Shown: in pieces, positions 8,725 through 17,429 of the stretch | Layout of the letters: every line of letters begins with the position of its first letter | How positions within the stretch are numbered: the stretch's first letter is position 1 | NCBI RefSeq assembly: GCF_047238265.1 | Contig: NZ_JBDFMM010000001.1 | Location: forward strand, 4,650,001 to 4,714,000 | Length of the DNA: 64,000 bases | Reading direction: 5' to 3' | From: Paenibacillus_F sp047238265 | GTDB lineage: Bacteria; Bacillota; Bacilli; Paenibacillales; NBRC-103111 | Translations under genes and position numbers: made by a program | The notes under the pieces: model-generated | What the model saw: only the letters and a program-made list of their open reading frames with translations | What the model was told of the DNA's origin: nothing | The model's database searches: none

Positions 8725-9782
8725 TATGCTTCCTCTCCTTCCGTCATTATCGGTACCCGGATCTCGATACGGGTTCCTTTTCCCGGAGCCGTAACCAGTT
8801 GAAGAGATCCTCCGACCTCATTCACCCGTTCGCGCATCGTTGATAAACCATAAGATGTCTGTTTTTCCTCGTCAAGGTCGAAACCTACCCCGTTATCGCG
8901 GATAAGCAGGCGTACCCAGCCCGCTTTCTGCTGCATGCGCAGCTCCAGTCTGGTCGCTTTCGAATGCCGCAGGGCATTCGACATGGCTTCCTGGACAATC
9001 CGGAACAGGTGGTCCTCAATTCCTTTGGACAGTACAATTTCATCGTCCAAATCCCATGTAATCTCCATGGGAACTTTCGCTTTCAATTCCTGAAGCAGCC
9101 GGATCAGCCCTTCGGAAAGCTGTTTGCCTTCCAAATGAACCGGACGCAGATGAAGCAGCAGCGCCCTCATTTCGGATTGAGCCACGGAGGACATTTCCTC
9201 GATGAGGTGAATCTGCCGCTGGGCTTTCTCGAAGTCTTTGTCCAGTGTTCGTAAAGCCGCAGTAGCCGTCATCGAGATCGCGAACAGCTGCTGGCTGACC
9301 GCATCGTGCAGCTCTCTGGCCAGACGCTGCCGCTCCTCAATGATGGCCGATACCCGGGCCTTCTCCGCAAGCTGGGCGTTATTGTTTGACAGACGCTGGA
9401 GTGAAGCTACCTGCTCCTCCCACTTTTTCAGGATGCGGCCGAGCTGTTCGCCCAGACGCCCGATCTCATCCTCACCCAGCGGGGGCAGGGTCGAGCGGGA
9501 AATGCTGCCGATCTCCAGCATCTGCATCGTTTCCATCAGCAGCTCCAGCCGGCGCGTCGTCCGGTTGCTGCTCCAATACCCGTAAGCCGCCCCCAGAATG
9601 ATCGAGCCGCCTACGAGCATGGCACCGATTTTGATCCCTTGCGCCCACGTCTCGGGCGGAGTTATAAATTTAGCGGTATACAGCATATAAACGATAAAAG
9701 TAAGCACCGCCAGACAAAGAACAATGGATTCCGCCATGCTTCGCCAAATCATATTAGTCAGTCTTTTCTTGTAGCTGTCCAC
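8724..9782 (-). CDS. liaS: LiaS-type sensor histidine kinase
   Basis: Membrane kinase of 352 residues with two membrane helices (about 16-36 and 50-70) separated by a very short extracytoplasmic segment, a HAMP-like linker (about 72-125), a coiled stretch, and a HisKA_3 box RLARELHDAVSQQLF with phospho-acceptor His 159. The ATPase domain has NALRHS and DNGVGFD. This layout is that of LiaS/VraS, which is held inactive by LiaF until lipid II-cycle damage. It lies between liaF and liaR with tight spacing, consistent with a single transcript. Confidence 0.93.
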   Translation of the reverse strand: MDSYKKRLTNMIWRSMAESIVLCLAVLTFIVYMLYTAKFITPPETWAQGIKIGAMLVGGSIILGAAYGYWSSNRTTRRLELLMETMQMLEIGSISRSTLPPLGEDEIGRLGEQLGRILKKWEEQVASLQRLSNNNAQLAEKARVSAIIEERQRLARELHDAVSQQLFAISMTATAALRTLDKDFEKAQRQIHLIEEMSSVAQSEMRALLLHLRPVHLEGKQLSEGLIRLLQELKAKVPMEITWDLDDEIVLSKGIEDHLFRIVQEAMSNALRHSKATRLELRMQQKAGWVRLLIRDNGVGFDLDEEKQTSYGLSTMRERVNEVGGSLQLVTAPGKGTRIEIRVPIMTEGEEA

Positions 9783-9820
9783 GGCACCATTCTCCTTTCT
9801 TGTCAGCAGACGGTTTCGTT

Positions 9821-10483
9821 CTAAAGCATGCGAACGTCTATATCCCCTACGATATAAGAGACGATTAGTTTCACCTGTTGTTCTCTCGTTTCGTAATTAG
9901 GAGATATCCAATTAAGTTTATTAATAACTCCGGATTCTTTTTCCAGAGGCGAACTGATTTGTCCGACCGTAACCGACGCTTCGATGGATACCCCTATTTC
10001 TTCGGGCACAATGAGCCGCACATCTCCGATAATCCCCTGCAGAACGAGCGTCGTTTCTTTTTTCTCCAATATCGCATACGAAAGGTCCAGATGAGCTTCA
10101 CCGATAATGAACCAGATGCTGCTGTCTTTAAGCACCCAGGGTTCTTTGCCCGGACGGATGCTGTCGATCAGGGTCTGCTTCTGGATAAAATCGTCTCCGG
10201 GCTGTACCTTCTTGGACTTGATATAGAAAATCCCGAGCGAAATCAAGATAACCGCCAGCACGAGAGAGAAGTTGTTGCCCAGCAGAATGACGGCCCCGAC
10301 GCCCATAAAGGCGATGCCTTTCTTCTCATTCTCATACCGGATTTTATAAAAACCGAAAAACATCAGCAGCAGGGCAATCACCACAAATATACCGACCCAC
10401 CGTTCCAGGATGAGGAAAATCCCCATTGCGATCAACAGCATAGCCGTGTTCCGGTGGCGTTTATTTTTCATTTGTTGTTCCAT
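9821..10483 (-). CDS. liaF: LiaF-like negative regulator, membrane protein
   Basis: Membrane protein of 220 residues with about four hydrophobic segments in its first 85 residues and a soluble C-terminal beta-rich domain (about 105-220) that matches the LiaF/VraT conserved domain (GIIGDVRLIVPEEIGV, VSYIVGDIDVRML). In this family it inhibits the LiaS kinase in unstressed cells. GGAGGTG precedes the ATG by 5 bases. It is the first gene of liaF-liaS-liaR, 38 bases ahead of liaS. Confidence 0.92.
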   Translation of the reverse strand: MEQQMKNKRHRNTAMLLIAMGIFLILERWVGIFVVIALLLMFFGFYKIRYENEKKGIAFMGVGAVILLGNNFSLVLAVILISLGIFYIKSKKVQPGDDFIQKQTLIDSIRPGKEPWVLKDSSIWFIIGEAHLDLSYAILEKKETTLVLQGIIGDVRLIVPEEIGVSIEASVTVGQISSPLEKESGVINKLNWISPNYETREQQVKLIVSYIVGDIDVRML

Positions 10484-10800
10484 GGGGCACCTCCTTTGCG
10501 GGCTGCAGTCTGCCGAAAAATTTATCCGTCCGTTGTATCGCCTGACTCTTACCGGTCCCTAGCGTCATTTAGAGCCGCGAATCCTTACATAGCATATCAC
10601 AATCGCCTATCCTCTCCAAGATAAGAAATGATGCTTTTATTGTAGCGAATATGGGGCGTATCCGACACCGCCTATTGGCGGTCCAATCCCCTGGACCAAG
10701 GTCGGGGGAAGGCGTTTTTGCCGCTCCCGGCAAGGAATAATTCACGGGACTTTATAAGAAAATAAGTCCAACCACAACAACGGCACAAGGAGATACTTCC
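10484..10800. other. Intergenic region between divergent liaF and secreted-protein gene
   Basis: 317 bases with no credible gene. It must carry the promoter for liaFSR and one for the 10801 gene, but no box close to consensus could be assigned with confidence. A short palindrome GCCGCTCCCGGC (about 10720) lies on the plus-gene side. Confidence 0.5.
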
Positions 10801-11418
10801 ATGACTAAAAGAAACGTTGGAGCGCGCACCGCTCTTATCGCCCTATTGTGCACGACTGCAGCCGGTTTCGTGCCTTCATCAGCCTTCTCCGTACAGGCGG
10901 CCGGAAACGGATCTTCCGTATCCGCCGCAGCCGGGACCGGAGCCTCAAGCATCGCTTTGCCCGGGGGCACTTGGACAACCAGACTGCAGGCGACGCCATC
11001 GCACGCCGTTCCTCCTTCTTCCGGAGGCTTTTCCCGGGAAGTTCGCGCACAGCTTTACGATGTAGATAAACAAAAGGTCGTGGAAACCCTTATCGTTACC
11101 GATGAAATCCGCTCCGAAGCTTCCCGTTGGCTGGCCAGTATTAAAGATATTGCCGTTCAAACGAAAATCGACAATGTGCAGGGAGTCGTCCTGAAACTCC
11201 CCCTTGACCCTCCGCTCGCCGTTAATAACCGCTGGATGCAGGGAAGCTCCAATGAATTGTTTCTGTTTCTTGATCCTTCGCGGTTAAACGAGCCTCTGCT
11301 CCTCGTTTTCTCTACGGCAGGCAAACCCTTTCTGTTTAAGACCTCCGTCCAGGTTAAGCCCTTTCTTGAAAAAGAACGTCTTCTTCGTTATTTGAAGCCC
11401 GTACCCGCCTCCGGCTAA
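10801..11418 (+). CDS. Secreted hypothetical protein
   Basis: Protein of 205 residues with a signal peptide: basic start MTKRN, hydrophobic core (about 9-22) and a likely signal peptidase I site after VQA at about residue 33. A Gly/Ser/Ala-rich linker (34-75) leads to a folded alpha/beta-looking domain (about 80-200) containing no motif I can name. AAGGAG sits 9 bases before the ATG. It stands alone, divergent from liaF and ahead of a coiled-coil protein gene. Function unknown; placement by an envelope-stress operon suggests, but does not show, an envelope role. Confidence 0.7.
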   Translation: MTKRNVGARTALIALLCTTAAGFVPSSAFSVQAAGNGSSVSAAAGTGASSIALPGGTWTTRLQATPSHAVPPSSGGFSREVRAQLYDVDKQKVVETLIVTDEIRSEASRWLASIKDIAVQTKIDNVQGVVLKLPLDPPLAVNNRWMQGSSNELFLFLDPSRLNEPLLLVFSTAGKPFLFKTSVQVKPFLEKERLLRYLKPVPASG

Positions 11419-11543
11419 ACCCGGCTGCACGGTATTCCCGCTTTAGCGTTTTTCAACCCGTATACCCGAATGCAACCCTATTTTCCCCAGAACGTATTGT
11501 AGGTGAAGAAGGTTATCGGCTCATTAGGGAGGGCGGGGTACGC

Positions 11544-12482
11544 ATGGAGGAGAACTGGAAATACCGGTATGACGAAGTTTTGAATAAAGAAAGCCTGCTT
11601 GGAACGGTTAATAAACAGCTGGAAAAAGCTCAAGCCCGGCTGAAGCAGGCCCGGGAGCAGCGGATGGCGGCAGAGAAAGCTTTGCTGAATGAGACGCGGG
11701 ATGTCGAGCGTTTGGAGAAAGCATCGCTTGTCAATTTGTTTTATACCGTTCTGGGAAGAAAAGAAGAGAAGCTGGAAAAAGAAGAAGCCGAAGCGATTCA
11801 GGCACGTATCCGTGCCGAGGAAACAAGGCTGGCGGAAGAAGAGTTAACGCGGACGACTTCGGAACTCGAACAACGCCGTTCTTCCCTGCTCGGCTGGGAG
11901 GAAGAAGCCGCCGCTCTGCTTCAGGAAAAAGAACAATGGCTGCGTGGAAGAAGCGAAGTTTTCCGTGGTCAATTGAATGCCCTCTACGACGCCAAAAGGC
12001 AGGCTCTCTCCGAGGTCAAAGAGCTGGATGAAGCGCTCCGGGCGGGACACGAGCTCGCCGAATCTCTCGAAGAAGCGGAAAGTCTGCTGAAATCGGCTAA
12101 AAGCTGGGGAACCTACGATATGTTCGGCGGAGGCGTGATCGCCACTCATCTCAAACGCAGCAAAGCCAATGAAGCTATGGAACAGATCGAATACGCCCAA
12201 GGACTGATGGGCCGCTTCAAGCGAGAGCTGGAGGATGTCGGGGGCACTGCGGAGATGAACCTCGATTATAACGGGTTTCTGGGGTTTGCCGACTATTTTA
12301 TGGACGGTTTTATTTTCGACTGGATCGTCCAGGGACGGATCTCCGATCTTAAGGATGCGGTATCCGATAATATCGAACGCCTCCGTCAGCTGCTGAACGC
12401 GCTTCAGCAGCGCTATGAAGCCCGCCTAACGGACAAAGCCGAACTAACCCGGGACATCCATCTGCTCATTGAGCGTTCTTAA
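11544..12482 (+). CDS. Coiled-coil hypothetical protein
   Basis: Protein of 312 residues, mostly long Glu/Lys/Ala/Leu-rich heptads (about 20-185) and again at 285-310, with no signal peptide. A glycine-containing break (SWGTYDMFGGGVIATHLKRSK, split by function at about 190-210) and a short hydrophobic aromatic stretch (NGFLGFADYFMDGFIFDW, about 243-260) interrupt the coils and look like the conserved core. GGAGGG lies 10 bases upstream. No enzyme motif seen. A strong terminator follows. Probably cytosolic scaffold-like; function unknown. Confidence 0.7.
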   Translation: MEENWKYRYDEVLNKESLLGTVNKQLEKAQARLKQAREQRMAAEKALLNETRDVERLEKASLVNLFYTVLGRKEEKLEKEEAEAIQARIRAEETRLAEEELTRTTSELEQRRSSLLGWEEEAAALLQEKEQWLRGRSEVFRGQLNALYDAKRQALSEVKELDEALRAGHELAESLEEAESLLKSAKSWGTYDMFGGGVIATHLKRSKANEAMEQIEYAQGLMGRFKRELEDVGGTAEMNLDYNGFLGFADYFMDGFIFDWIVQGRISDLKDAVSDNIERLRQLLNALQQRYEARLTDKAELTRDIHLLIERS

Positions 12483-12561
12483 GCCAAGCGCCGCTGACCG
12501 ACAATCCCCCGCCAACTCGCGGATTGTCGAATTGGCTCTTGCCGGGGGGACGCCCTGCGCC

Positions 12562-12605
12562 AAAAAGCCGCACAGCCCGTTATTGCTGGGCTGTGCGGCT
12601 TTTTC
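12562..12605. terminator. Strong bidirectional terminator
   Basis: AAAAAGCCGCACAGCCCG, loop, then CGGGCTGTGCGGCTTTTTC-type complement: a 13-pair GC-rich stem flanked by A-run and T-run, serving the coiled-coil gene (plus) and the Eis-like gene (minus). Confidence 0.85.
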
Positions 12606-12615
12606 TTGTGCCGGA

Positions 12616-13815
12616 CTAGAAAAAGTCCGGCAAGTAACAGGTGCGGCGCGGCAGAGCCGCCGCAAGCAGCTCTACGGATCGTTCGTCGCCTTCCAGACGT
12701 CCGATCCGGTAGAGCTCGCCGGCGCTCTTGGCGCCGAGCAGCAAGACGGACAGCGTGCGGATATCGCACGCCAATCCGTCCGCTGCGGCTCCGCTGCCGC
12801 CGGCCGGTTCATCTGCGGTCTTCACGACGGCCGCAGAGCCTTCCGGCGCGTTAAGCCTAAGCTCGAACGTGCCGTGGTTCCACGGTGCCTGCCCGTCCGT
12901 TACGTGCAGGCGCAGAGACGTCTCCCGCGGCAGTCCCGTATGCCGCAGCCGCAGCTGGCCCAGGAGGCCCTCCACATCGACGATCCGCGCCGAAAAATAC
13001 GGGACGAGCTCTTGTTTAATCCTCGGATCGTTCAGCTCAAAGGCCAGATCCTCGTCCGGGGGCGCCTGCATGGTCAGCTTGTCGAACATGGAATCATGAT
13101 CGCCGATAAACTTCCACAGCCCGCGCTTTGCGTCCTGATCGAGATAAACCAGCTGATGAACTTTGCACTCATGGTTTTCGATCCAATAATGCACGTACCC
13201 TCTGGGCTCCCCTGCCTCATTCAGATACACCGCCACGTGTCCTTTCTTTTTGAGAAGACGGTTTTCCCACCACTCTTCGGTACGCGTAATGGGTCCGTTA
13301 AATCTTGCCGCATACGCATCGTAGATCGGATTAAGCGCGGCCGCGCTGGGGGCTGTCCGTATGACCCGCCCACTCGCATTGCCAAGCTTCGGAAGCTGAG
13401 AGGTTTGAAGCTCGATTTTTTTATAGGTCATGCTCAGCTCCCAGCCGTACTTGCGGTAAAACCCAAATGAAAACGGATGAAGATACGAAAGGATCTGCCC
13501 GTTCTCTCTCATCACTTCCAGCGCTTTCGACAGCAGTTGTCCCACCATTCCCTGCCGGCGGTTTTCCGGCCAGCTCGCAACGCCGGCGATCCCGCCCATT
13601 TTCAGCTTCCGGCCGTTTATCCACGTTGTAAGATCCAAAAGGGTTAATTTCGAGGCCAGTTTCCCATCGATAAAATATCCCCAGATTTCCTCGGGGTTCA
13701 TAGTAGCGAGTCTTTCGACAAGCTCTTCCTCCGGAAGTTCGTATTGAAAAGCATACATCGACAAATCGAGGCTGTCCCGGAGTTCTTCCCGGCGCAGTTT
13801 TCTGATTTCACTCAT
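12616..13815 (-). CDS. Eis-type GNAT acetyltransferase with SCP2-like C-terminal domain
   Basis: Protein of 399 residues organised as an Eis-family acetyltransferase: a first GNAT domain with acetyl-CoA loop WPENRRQGMVGQLL (about 83-96), a second degenerate GNAT domain (about 150-290) and a C-terminal SCP2-like domain (about 295-395). The family ending in a carboxylate at the chain terminus is seen here as DFF. Relatives acetylate amines including aminoglycosides, but the substrate here cannot be inferred. AAGGAGG precedes the ATG by 7 bases. It lies 47 bases after moaA in the same direction and may be cotranscribed. Confidence 0.85.
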   Translation of the reverse strand: MSEIRKLRREELRDSLDLSMYAFQYELPEEELVERLATMNPEEIWGYFIDGKLASKLTLLDLTTWINGRKLKMGGIAGVASWPENRRQGMVGQLLSKALEVMRENGQILSYLHPFSFGFYRKYGWELSMTYKKIELQTSQLPKLGNASGRVIRTAPSAAALNPIYDAYAARFNGPITRTEEWWENRLLKKKGHVAVYLNEAGEPRGYVHYWIENHECKVHQLVYLDQDAKRGLWKFIGDHDSMFDKLTMQAPPDEDLAFELNDPRIKQELVPYFSARIVDVEGLLGQLRLRHTGLPRETSLRLHVTDGQAPWNHGTFELRLNAPEGSAAVVKTADEPAGGSGAAADGLACDIRTLSVLLLGAKSAGELYRIGRLEGDERSVELLAAALPRRTCYLPDFF

Positions 13816-13862
13816 GGAATTACCTCCTTCTAGGCATAAAAAAACGCGGGCGCATCTCCGGC

Positions 13863-14873
13863 TTAACCGCCGATTTGAGACATACGTCTCACGGTCGGGA
13901 GGTGGGACGGCTCGTCCCCTTCGAGCGCTTTCGCCATTTCATGGCTTTCCGGCTTTATATCCAGTGCTTTATAAAATAACTCCCTGATCGCACGGTCATC
14001 CCCGATGAGCGGCCTCACGTTAAACTCGTGGGACCAATATAAACATGGCTTGATATTGCCGTCCGCCGTCAGCCGCAGCCGGTTACAGGAAGCGCAGAAA
14101 TGGTCGCTCACCGGATGGATAAGGCCGAAAGAGCCTTTGCCTCCCGCGATCCGGTAATTTTGAGAAGGACCGTTCCCTTTTACGGACTGTATCTCCTCCA
14201 CTTTCCACCCGCGTTCGGAACACCTGTCCAGCACGGACGAAAGAGGAACATACCGGAGCTTCCAGGCATCATCCTGATGACCGATAGGCATATATTCGAT
14301 AAAACGCACCTGAATGTCCTTGTCGAGCGTCATTTGCAGGAAGTCGTCAATTTCATCGTCGTTCAGTCCCTGCATGAGCACGACATTCAGCTTTACGGGA
14401 TAAAGTCCGACCCGCTGGGCAGCCTCGATCCCCGCCAGCACACGGCCGACGTCTCCGCCCCTTGTAATAAGCCTGAAACGGTCCGGACGAAGAGAATCGA
14501 GACTGATATTAATCCGTGTAAGTCCGGCTTCTCTCAAGCGCTCCGCCTGCTGGGCGAAAAAAACGGCATTTGTCGTCAAAGCGATATCTTCGATACCCGG
14601 TATAGCGGACAACTGACCGACCAGTATGTGCAAATCTTTCCGGACAAGCGGCTCGCCGCCCGTAATCCTCAGTTTGCGTACGCCTAGCTCCGATAATACA
14701 CGGACAACTTCGGTAATCTCGTCATACCTCAGCAGACGCTCATCCGGTTCGAAGGTCATCCCTTCCTCCGGCATGCAGTAGACGCAGCGCAAGTTGCAGC
14801 GGTCGGTAACCGAAATACGCAAATAATCGTGAATACGGTTAAATTTATCTATAAGCAGACCGGAGGATGTCAT
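13863..14873 (-). CDS. moaA: GTP 3',8-cyclase MoaA
   Basis: Radical-SAM enzyme of 336 residues for the first step of molybdenum cofactor synthesis (GTP to 3',8-cyclo-GTP). The N-terminal [4Fe-4S] motif is CNLRCVYC (about residues 27-34); the C-terminal cluster motif is CASCNRLRL followed by a third Cys in KPCLYW; the chain ends in the GG dipeptide that MoaA needs for activity. The start overlaps the stop of the upstream MOSC gene by 4 bases (ATGA), so the two are cotranslated. No other moa/moe genes occur in the window. Confidence 0.95.
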   Translation of the reverse strand: MTSSGLLIDKFNRIHDYLRISVTDRCNLRCVYCMPEEGMTFEPDERLLRYDEITEVVRVLSELGVRKLRITGGEPLVRKDLHILVGQLSAIPGIEDIALTTNAVFFAQQAERLREAGLTRINISLDSLRPDRFRLITRGGDVGRVLAGIEAAQRVGLYPVKLNVVLMQGLNDDEIDDFLQMTLDKDIQVRFIEYMPIGHQDDAWKLRYVPLSSVLDRCSERGWKVEEIQSVKGNGPSQNYRIAGGKGSFGLIHPVSDHFCASCNRLRLTADGNIKPCLYWSHEFNVRPLIGDDRAIRELFYKALDIKPESHEMAKALEGDEPSHLPTVRRMSQIGG

Positions 14874-15557
14874 TTCTCCACCCCGCCGCTTTGCACAGGC
14901 TCCGGTAACTCTCCCGCTTCCGTAAGCTTTTTCTCAAAAGAACCTCTCCAGCTTTCGGCAAGCGCTTCGTTCGCCAATATCGTCCGGATGCCGGAAATAT
15001 TGTCCTTCTCGTGATATTTGCATGTATTTACAAACTCAACCGTTAAGCCTTGAGTATGTCTCGTCACTAGTCTGAAAACGGGATTCTCGGGAATGATACC
15101 TTCTTTCAACACGCGGAAGTAGAAACCGGTGTACCCGGTATCCTGCAGCTTTACGGGCAGTTTTACATCCGAATGGCGTACGCTGAGTTTAAAGCAGGGA
15201 CGTCTCGGCTGTGAAACCTGTACAACCGCTTCTCCAAGCTGATAAATATCTCCGATACATACCGTTTTTTCATTAAGACCGCTTATCGTGATGTTTTCTC
15301 CGAATGCTCCGAAAGAAAGAGGTTGTCCGAGACTCCTTCTGCCAGTAGTCATAATAGTCCGCACTATATACGCAAAGCGCCTTATCGGGCCCTCCGTGAA
15401 CTTTCAGATCCGCCTGGCCGTCTCCCTCCAGCTGTGTCTTCGACAAATACAAAGGCTGATGTACAGGCTCTTTGTATATACCCGTTTCAACTTCTTTTCC
15501 CTGATAGACGATTCGCTTGGGCTTGCCTACGTTTATGGATACGATTTGAGGTGTCAC
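14870..15557 (-). pseudogene. MOSC-domain protein (YiiM-like), interrupted by a +1 frameshift
   Basis: MOSC proteins bind sulfurated molybdenum cofactor; the link with moaA fits. The N-terminal frame (15557 down) covers the start to DYYDYWQKE and the C-terminal frame resumes at LGQPLSFGAFGENITISGL. The join is near 15330-15332, where dropping one base from GAGTCTCGG gives continuous WQKELGQPLSFGAFGEN. After that correction the gene is exactly 229 codons, the usual length. The conserved Cys of the MOSC core (RRPCFKL) is intact, and no decay is seen elsewhere, so a sequence error is as likely as a real pseudogene. Confidence 0.85.
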
Positions 15558-15623
15558 AGGAACACTCCTTCCCCTCTTTTTTATCCACTATACCAAAAAA
15601 GAACGGGCGAAGTCTCCCGGCCA

Positions 15624-15666
15624 TAAAAAAATCTCCCGCAAAACCTCGAAAGGTCCCGCAAGAGAT
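15624..15666 (-). terminator. Intrinsic terminator
   Basis: On the minus strand ATCTCTTGC pairs with GCGGGAGAT using two G-U pairs and is followed by seven T; ends the 15673-16044 gene. Confidence 0.7.
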
Positions 15667-15672
15667 GTTTAT

Positions 15673-16044
15673 TTAACCGCCCAGCTTGATTTTACGGTAC
15701 GTATCTATAAAGGACAAAACGTCCACTCTTTTTCCCTTTTTCTTGGCCACGCTGGCCATCGACAACAGTGTTGTCCAAAATTCATTCAACACTTGCGCTT
15801 CCTCGGTCAATTCCTGCTTGTTTCTGCGTGGAAGTTCTCCGCGTGCTTCGTCAGAGATCAGCATTTGAACCTGCTTCCGCTTCCACTCGTCTCCCTTTAC
15901 ATACGTGACGCCGATCTCACGCAGCTTCTTCCGTACGGAGGTAACCGGGCGGGCAAGTTCCTTGGCAATTACCGATGGAGGGCATTCTTTGGAAAGCATA
16001 CAGAGTCTTTCCATCTCCTGTGTCGACCAAGATTTTTTCGCCAT
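15673..16044 (-). CDS. Small HTH/SANT-like DNA-binding hypothetical protein
   Basis: Protein of 123 residues. The first 45 residues (KKSWSTQEMERL...ECPPSVIAKELARPVTSVRKKL) look like a Myb/SANT or homeodomain-like helix-turn-helix; the rest is helical and basic. No signal or membrane segment. The ATG at 16044 is preferred, with GGGG about 10 bases upstream, but two ATG-type codons lie just before it. Single gene bounded by its own terminator. A regulatory role is an inference from the helical pattern only. Confidence 0.6.
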   Translation of the reverse strand: MAKKSWSTQEMERLCMLSKECPPSVIAKELARPVTSVRKKLREIGVTYVKGDEWKRKQVQMLISDEARGELPRRNKQELTEEAQVLNEFWTTLLSMASVAKKKGKRVDVLSFIDTYRKIKLGG

Positions 16045-16348
16045 ACACATCATCCCCGTTCATTTGTCGTATTCGTTGTGACCAACGTTCCGGTAACTAA
16101 AGGATAGCAATAAATTGTTAAAGAAGTTTTAGGAAAATGTAATGCTGCCCCCTAAAAAGGAAAAAGCCGTCCGAAGTAAGTAAAAATGTGGCATAAATCT
16201 TTATTTTATAAGCTTTTTTTAGATATAAAAAAAGAAGCTTTTCAAATGTATGAAAAGCTCCTTTTATAACTTTAAAGAATTAGCCGGATTGCACCGTTTA
16301 ATTTCATTAAATTTTCTTAACAAATTCTCCATGATTCATGAAAAGTGT
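16045..16348. other. Intergenic region
   Basis: About 300 AT-rich bases between the HTH-like gene and the corrected 3' end of the FAH gene; holds the FAH terminator, an additional A/T-tract stem around 16210-16235, and presumably the HTH-like gene's promoter. No gene seen. Confidence 0.5.
16228..16262 (-). terminator. Intrinsic terminator of the FAH-family gene
   Basis: AGCTTTTCA / TGAAAAGCT stem with a T-run on the minus strand, about 90 bases beyond the corrected stop at 16349. Its position supports the longer, frame-corrected gene. Confidence 0.75.
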
Positions 16349-17300
16349 TTAGACACCCAGAGTACGGCCTACCGGTTTGCCCTCTTCGACTTTCGTTTCC
16401 GCCACTACTTTATTGGACAAGGTGCCGATTTTCTCAATTTCGACACTGAGTCTGATCCCCATCCTTAAGATAGACTCGCTGCTCCCGCGGGTAACCGATG
16501 GTTACTCCTTCAGGCGTACCGGTAAGAATGATATCTCCGGGCAATAGCGTCATATGACGGGAAATGTAACTGACAAGCTCCTCTACCTTGAAAATCATAT
16601 CCGCTGTCGTCGAGTTCTGACGCTGTTCTCCATTGACCAGAGAACGGATTTTTAAATCGTTCGGGTCCCCGACCTCATCTCCCGTGACGAGATAGGGTCC
16701 TAACGGAAGAAAGCCATCGCAAGATTTGCCCAGCAGCCATTGATTGGTTCTTCTCTGTAAATCTCTCGCGGACAGATCGTTTCCGCAGGTGTAGCCGAAG
16801 ATGTATTGTGCAGCCTCTTCCTTCGGCACATCTTTCGCCTTTTGTCCCATTACGATAACGAGTTCAGCTTCATAATCCAGCTCAGAAGTTACGTTAGGCA
16901 GAGGTACATCGCATTTATGCCCGGTAAGAGCGTTATTGAATTTGTTAAACAGCACGGGATGCTCGGGAATCGGAGATTTTGTTTCCTCGGCATGCTTCTG
17001 ATAGTTTAAACCTACACAAATGATCTTACCCGGCTCTGTGACACAAGGTGCGAACACCAGCGGAGACTCCTCCAGGAGATAGGGTTCGTTTACGGAGGTT
17101 TCCGGAAGATCATCGATAAGCTTTTGCAGAGACTGAATAGCCTCCGGCCCTCCCTTGATCACTTCATCCATGTGGGTAGGCACACTGCCTTCCTCGTAGT
17201 CCTTCATATTTTTTAACGCTTCGGCTACGTCCAAGACACCTTGTTCGAGCCTGATGCCCAGTCTCGGTCCATGTTCACCTAGAAAAGTAAGCAATTTCAT
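16349..17300 (-). pseudogene. Fumarylacetoacetate hydrolase-family protein, +1 frameshift near its 3' end
   Basis: Metal-dependent hydrolase/isomerase/decarboxylase family for 2-hydroxyhepta-2,4-diene-1,7-dioate or acylpyruvate-type substrates. Residues from MKLLTFLGEHG cover the N-terminal cap; the core has CVGLNYQKHA, the acidic metal-binding LDYEAELVIV and GNDLSARDLQ, and GDIILTGTPEGV. The frame stops early after YLKDGDQTQCRN, but skipping one base at about 16448-16452 continues as SVEIEKIGTLSNK...GRTLGV to a stop at 16349, the normal C-terminus. The corrected gene is 317 codons. GGAGGAGG precedes the ATG at 17300. Likely functional if the extra base is an error. Confidence 0.85.
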
Positions 17301-17429
17301 GGGTAATCCTCCTCCTATAAGCACGCGTGTATATAATCGATTCTGTCTAAAGCAATATTCGCTATCCTTCTTATTACCCCTTCCCAAATTTCCACAAACA
17401 GGACCCAAACCATAAAGGAAGCGGATCAC

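Noticed and set aside
10484..10800. LiaR operator upstream of liaF
   Set aside because: No sequence close enough to a LiaR box could be assigned by eye.
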